Assembly (NCBI RefSeq): GCF_900302455.1
Contig: NZ_ONZG01000018.1
Coordinates: forward strand, 1-64,000
Origin: Falsiruegeria mediterranea M17
GTDB taxonomy: Bacteria; Pseudomonadota; Alphaproteobacteria; Rhodobacterales; Rhodobacteraceae
Direction: 5' to 3'
DNA length: 64,000 nucleotides
The first letter of the stretch is position 1; each line of letters begins with the position of its first letter. A program made the translations under genes and the position numbers. Below the pieces are notes generated by a model, which was not told the DNA's origin, did no database searches, and was given only the letters and a program-made list of their open reading frames with translations. Below are positions 63,373-64,000 of the stretch, one piece after another.

Positions 63373-64000
63373 CCGCTGATCTGCGGCTGATCCTATTTGA
63401 TGTGGATGGCACTTTGGTCGACAGCCAGGCGGCAATTGTTGGCTCGATGACGGTTGCCTTTGATAAGGCTGGCCTGACGGTGCCTGCGCGGCAGGCGATC
63501 TTGTCCATTGTTGGTTTGTCCCTGCCTCAGGCGATGGCACGTTTGGCGCCCGAGCAGGATGAGGGCGTTCAGGCGCAATTGGTGCAAGGCTACAAAGACA
63601 GCTATCGCGATCAGCGGCTGGCGCAGGGGGCGGCGCATTCACCGCTTTACTCTGGCGCGATGGAGATGCTTGAGGTGCTGCATGCGGTACCCGAGAACCT
63701 GCTGGGTGTTGCGACCGGAAAGTCCAAACGTGGCCTTGATGGGTTGATCGAGGCGCATGGAATGGAGCGGCTGTTCGCGACGCGGCAGGTGGCTGATTTT
63801 CATCCTTCGAAACCGCATCCGGCCATGATTCATGCCGCAATGGATGAGGCGGGGGTTGAGCCGACCAATTGCGTGATGATCGGCGACACCAGCTATGACA
63901 TGGATATGGCTGCTGCAGCTGGCGTAGCCGGGATCGGGGTCAGCTGGGGCTATCACAAGCCATCGGCGCTGGTCTCGGCACGCACCATCATTGATACATT
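63369..64000 (+). CDS. HAD-superfamily phosphatase, partial at window end
   Basis: The frame is open to the window edge (210 codons seen, 3' end missing). HAD motif I LFDVDGTLVDS (about 8-18), motif II VATGKS, a lysine in the FHPSKPHP region and motif IV IGDTSYDM are present. It resembles phosphoglycolate-phosphatase/Gph-like enzymes with a small cap. Start ATG 63369 overlaps the pseudouridine synthase stop. Confidence 0.93.
   Translation, partial: MTADLRLILFDVDGTLVDSQAAIVGSMTVAFDKAGLTVPARQAILSIVGLSLPQAMARLAPEQDEGVQAQLVQGYKDSYRDQRLAQGAAHSPLYSGAMEMLEVLHAVPENLLGVATGKSKRGLDGLIEAHGMERLFATRQVADFHPSKPHPAMIHAAMDEAGVEPTNCVMIGDTSYDMDMAAAAGVAGIGVSWGYHKPSALVSARTIIDT

Overview
The window is a core chromosomal segment of an alphaproteobacterium of the Rhodobacterales, most likely the Roseobacter group (Ruegeria/Phaeobacter-like). 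This placement is inferred from four things: a complete cbb3 oxidase ccoNOQP plus ccoGHIS set under FNR/FnrL-type palindromes, the Rhodobacterales-style order of ribosomal genes, the short-LID adenylate kinase, and the overall GC-rich codon use. No tRNA, rRNA or CRISPR array was found.

Layout. 1-63 looks like the last codons of a transposase, followed by a GNAT acetyltransferase. 1344-11529 is the microaerobic respiration region: a two-domain universal stress protein diverges from ccoNOQP around a perfect TTGAT-N4-ATCAA site. A hairpin-rich spacer, a small reverse-strand gene and a LysR regulator follow, and then ccoGHIS behind a second FNR-like palindrome. A cupin and a membrane protein of unknown function lead into secE-nusG.

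From 13.2 to 59.0 kb nearly everything is the transcription/translation macro-cluster on the plus strand: secE-nusG, rplKA, rplJL-rpoBC, rpsLG-fusA-tuf, rpsJ-rplCDW, rplB-rpsS-rplV-rpsC-rplP, rpmC-rpsQ-rplNXE-rpsNH-rplFR-rpsE-rpmD, rplO-secY-adk, rpsMK-rpoA-rplQ. The classical S10-spc-alpha string is cut into blocks by inserted accessory genes: a DUF3179 protein, glycosyltransferases, rpiB, a DMT exporter, a broken NYN nuclease, a P-loop kinase, an NmrA/oxygenase/polysaccharide-lyase group, and an orphan ectoine synthase. Most blocks have a recognisable sigma70-type promoter (TTGNNN, 17-18 nt, TATNNN) just upstream. Several junctions carry attenuator-like hairpins or leader structures, the best being an L10-leader-like element before rplJ.

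59.2-64.0 kb holds a DegP/Q-type periplasmic protease, rarA, crcB, an RluA-family pseudouridine synthase and the start of a HAD phosphatase, the last three overlapping as ATGA junctions.

The window is mostly familiar core biology. The items most worth a second look are the orphan ectC with its three iron ligands intact, the NYN nuclease interrupted by an in-frame ochre codon, the 51-codon reverse ORF bounded by a 13-bp inverted repeat, the four-hairpin array after ccoP, the paired Rhamno_transf-like genes flanking an exporter, and the systematic promoter-bearing fragmentation of the ribosomal superoperon.
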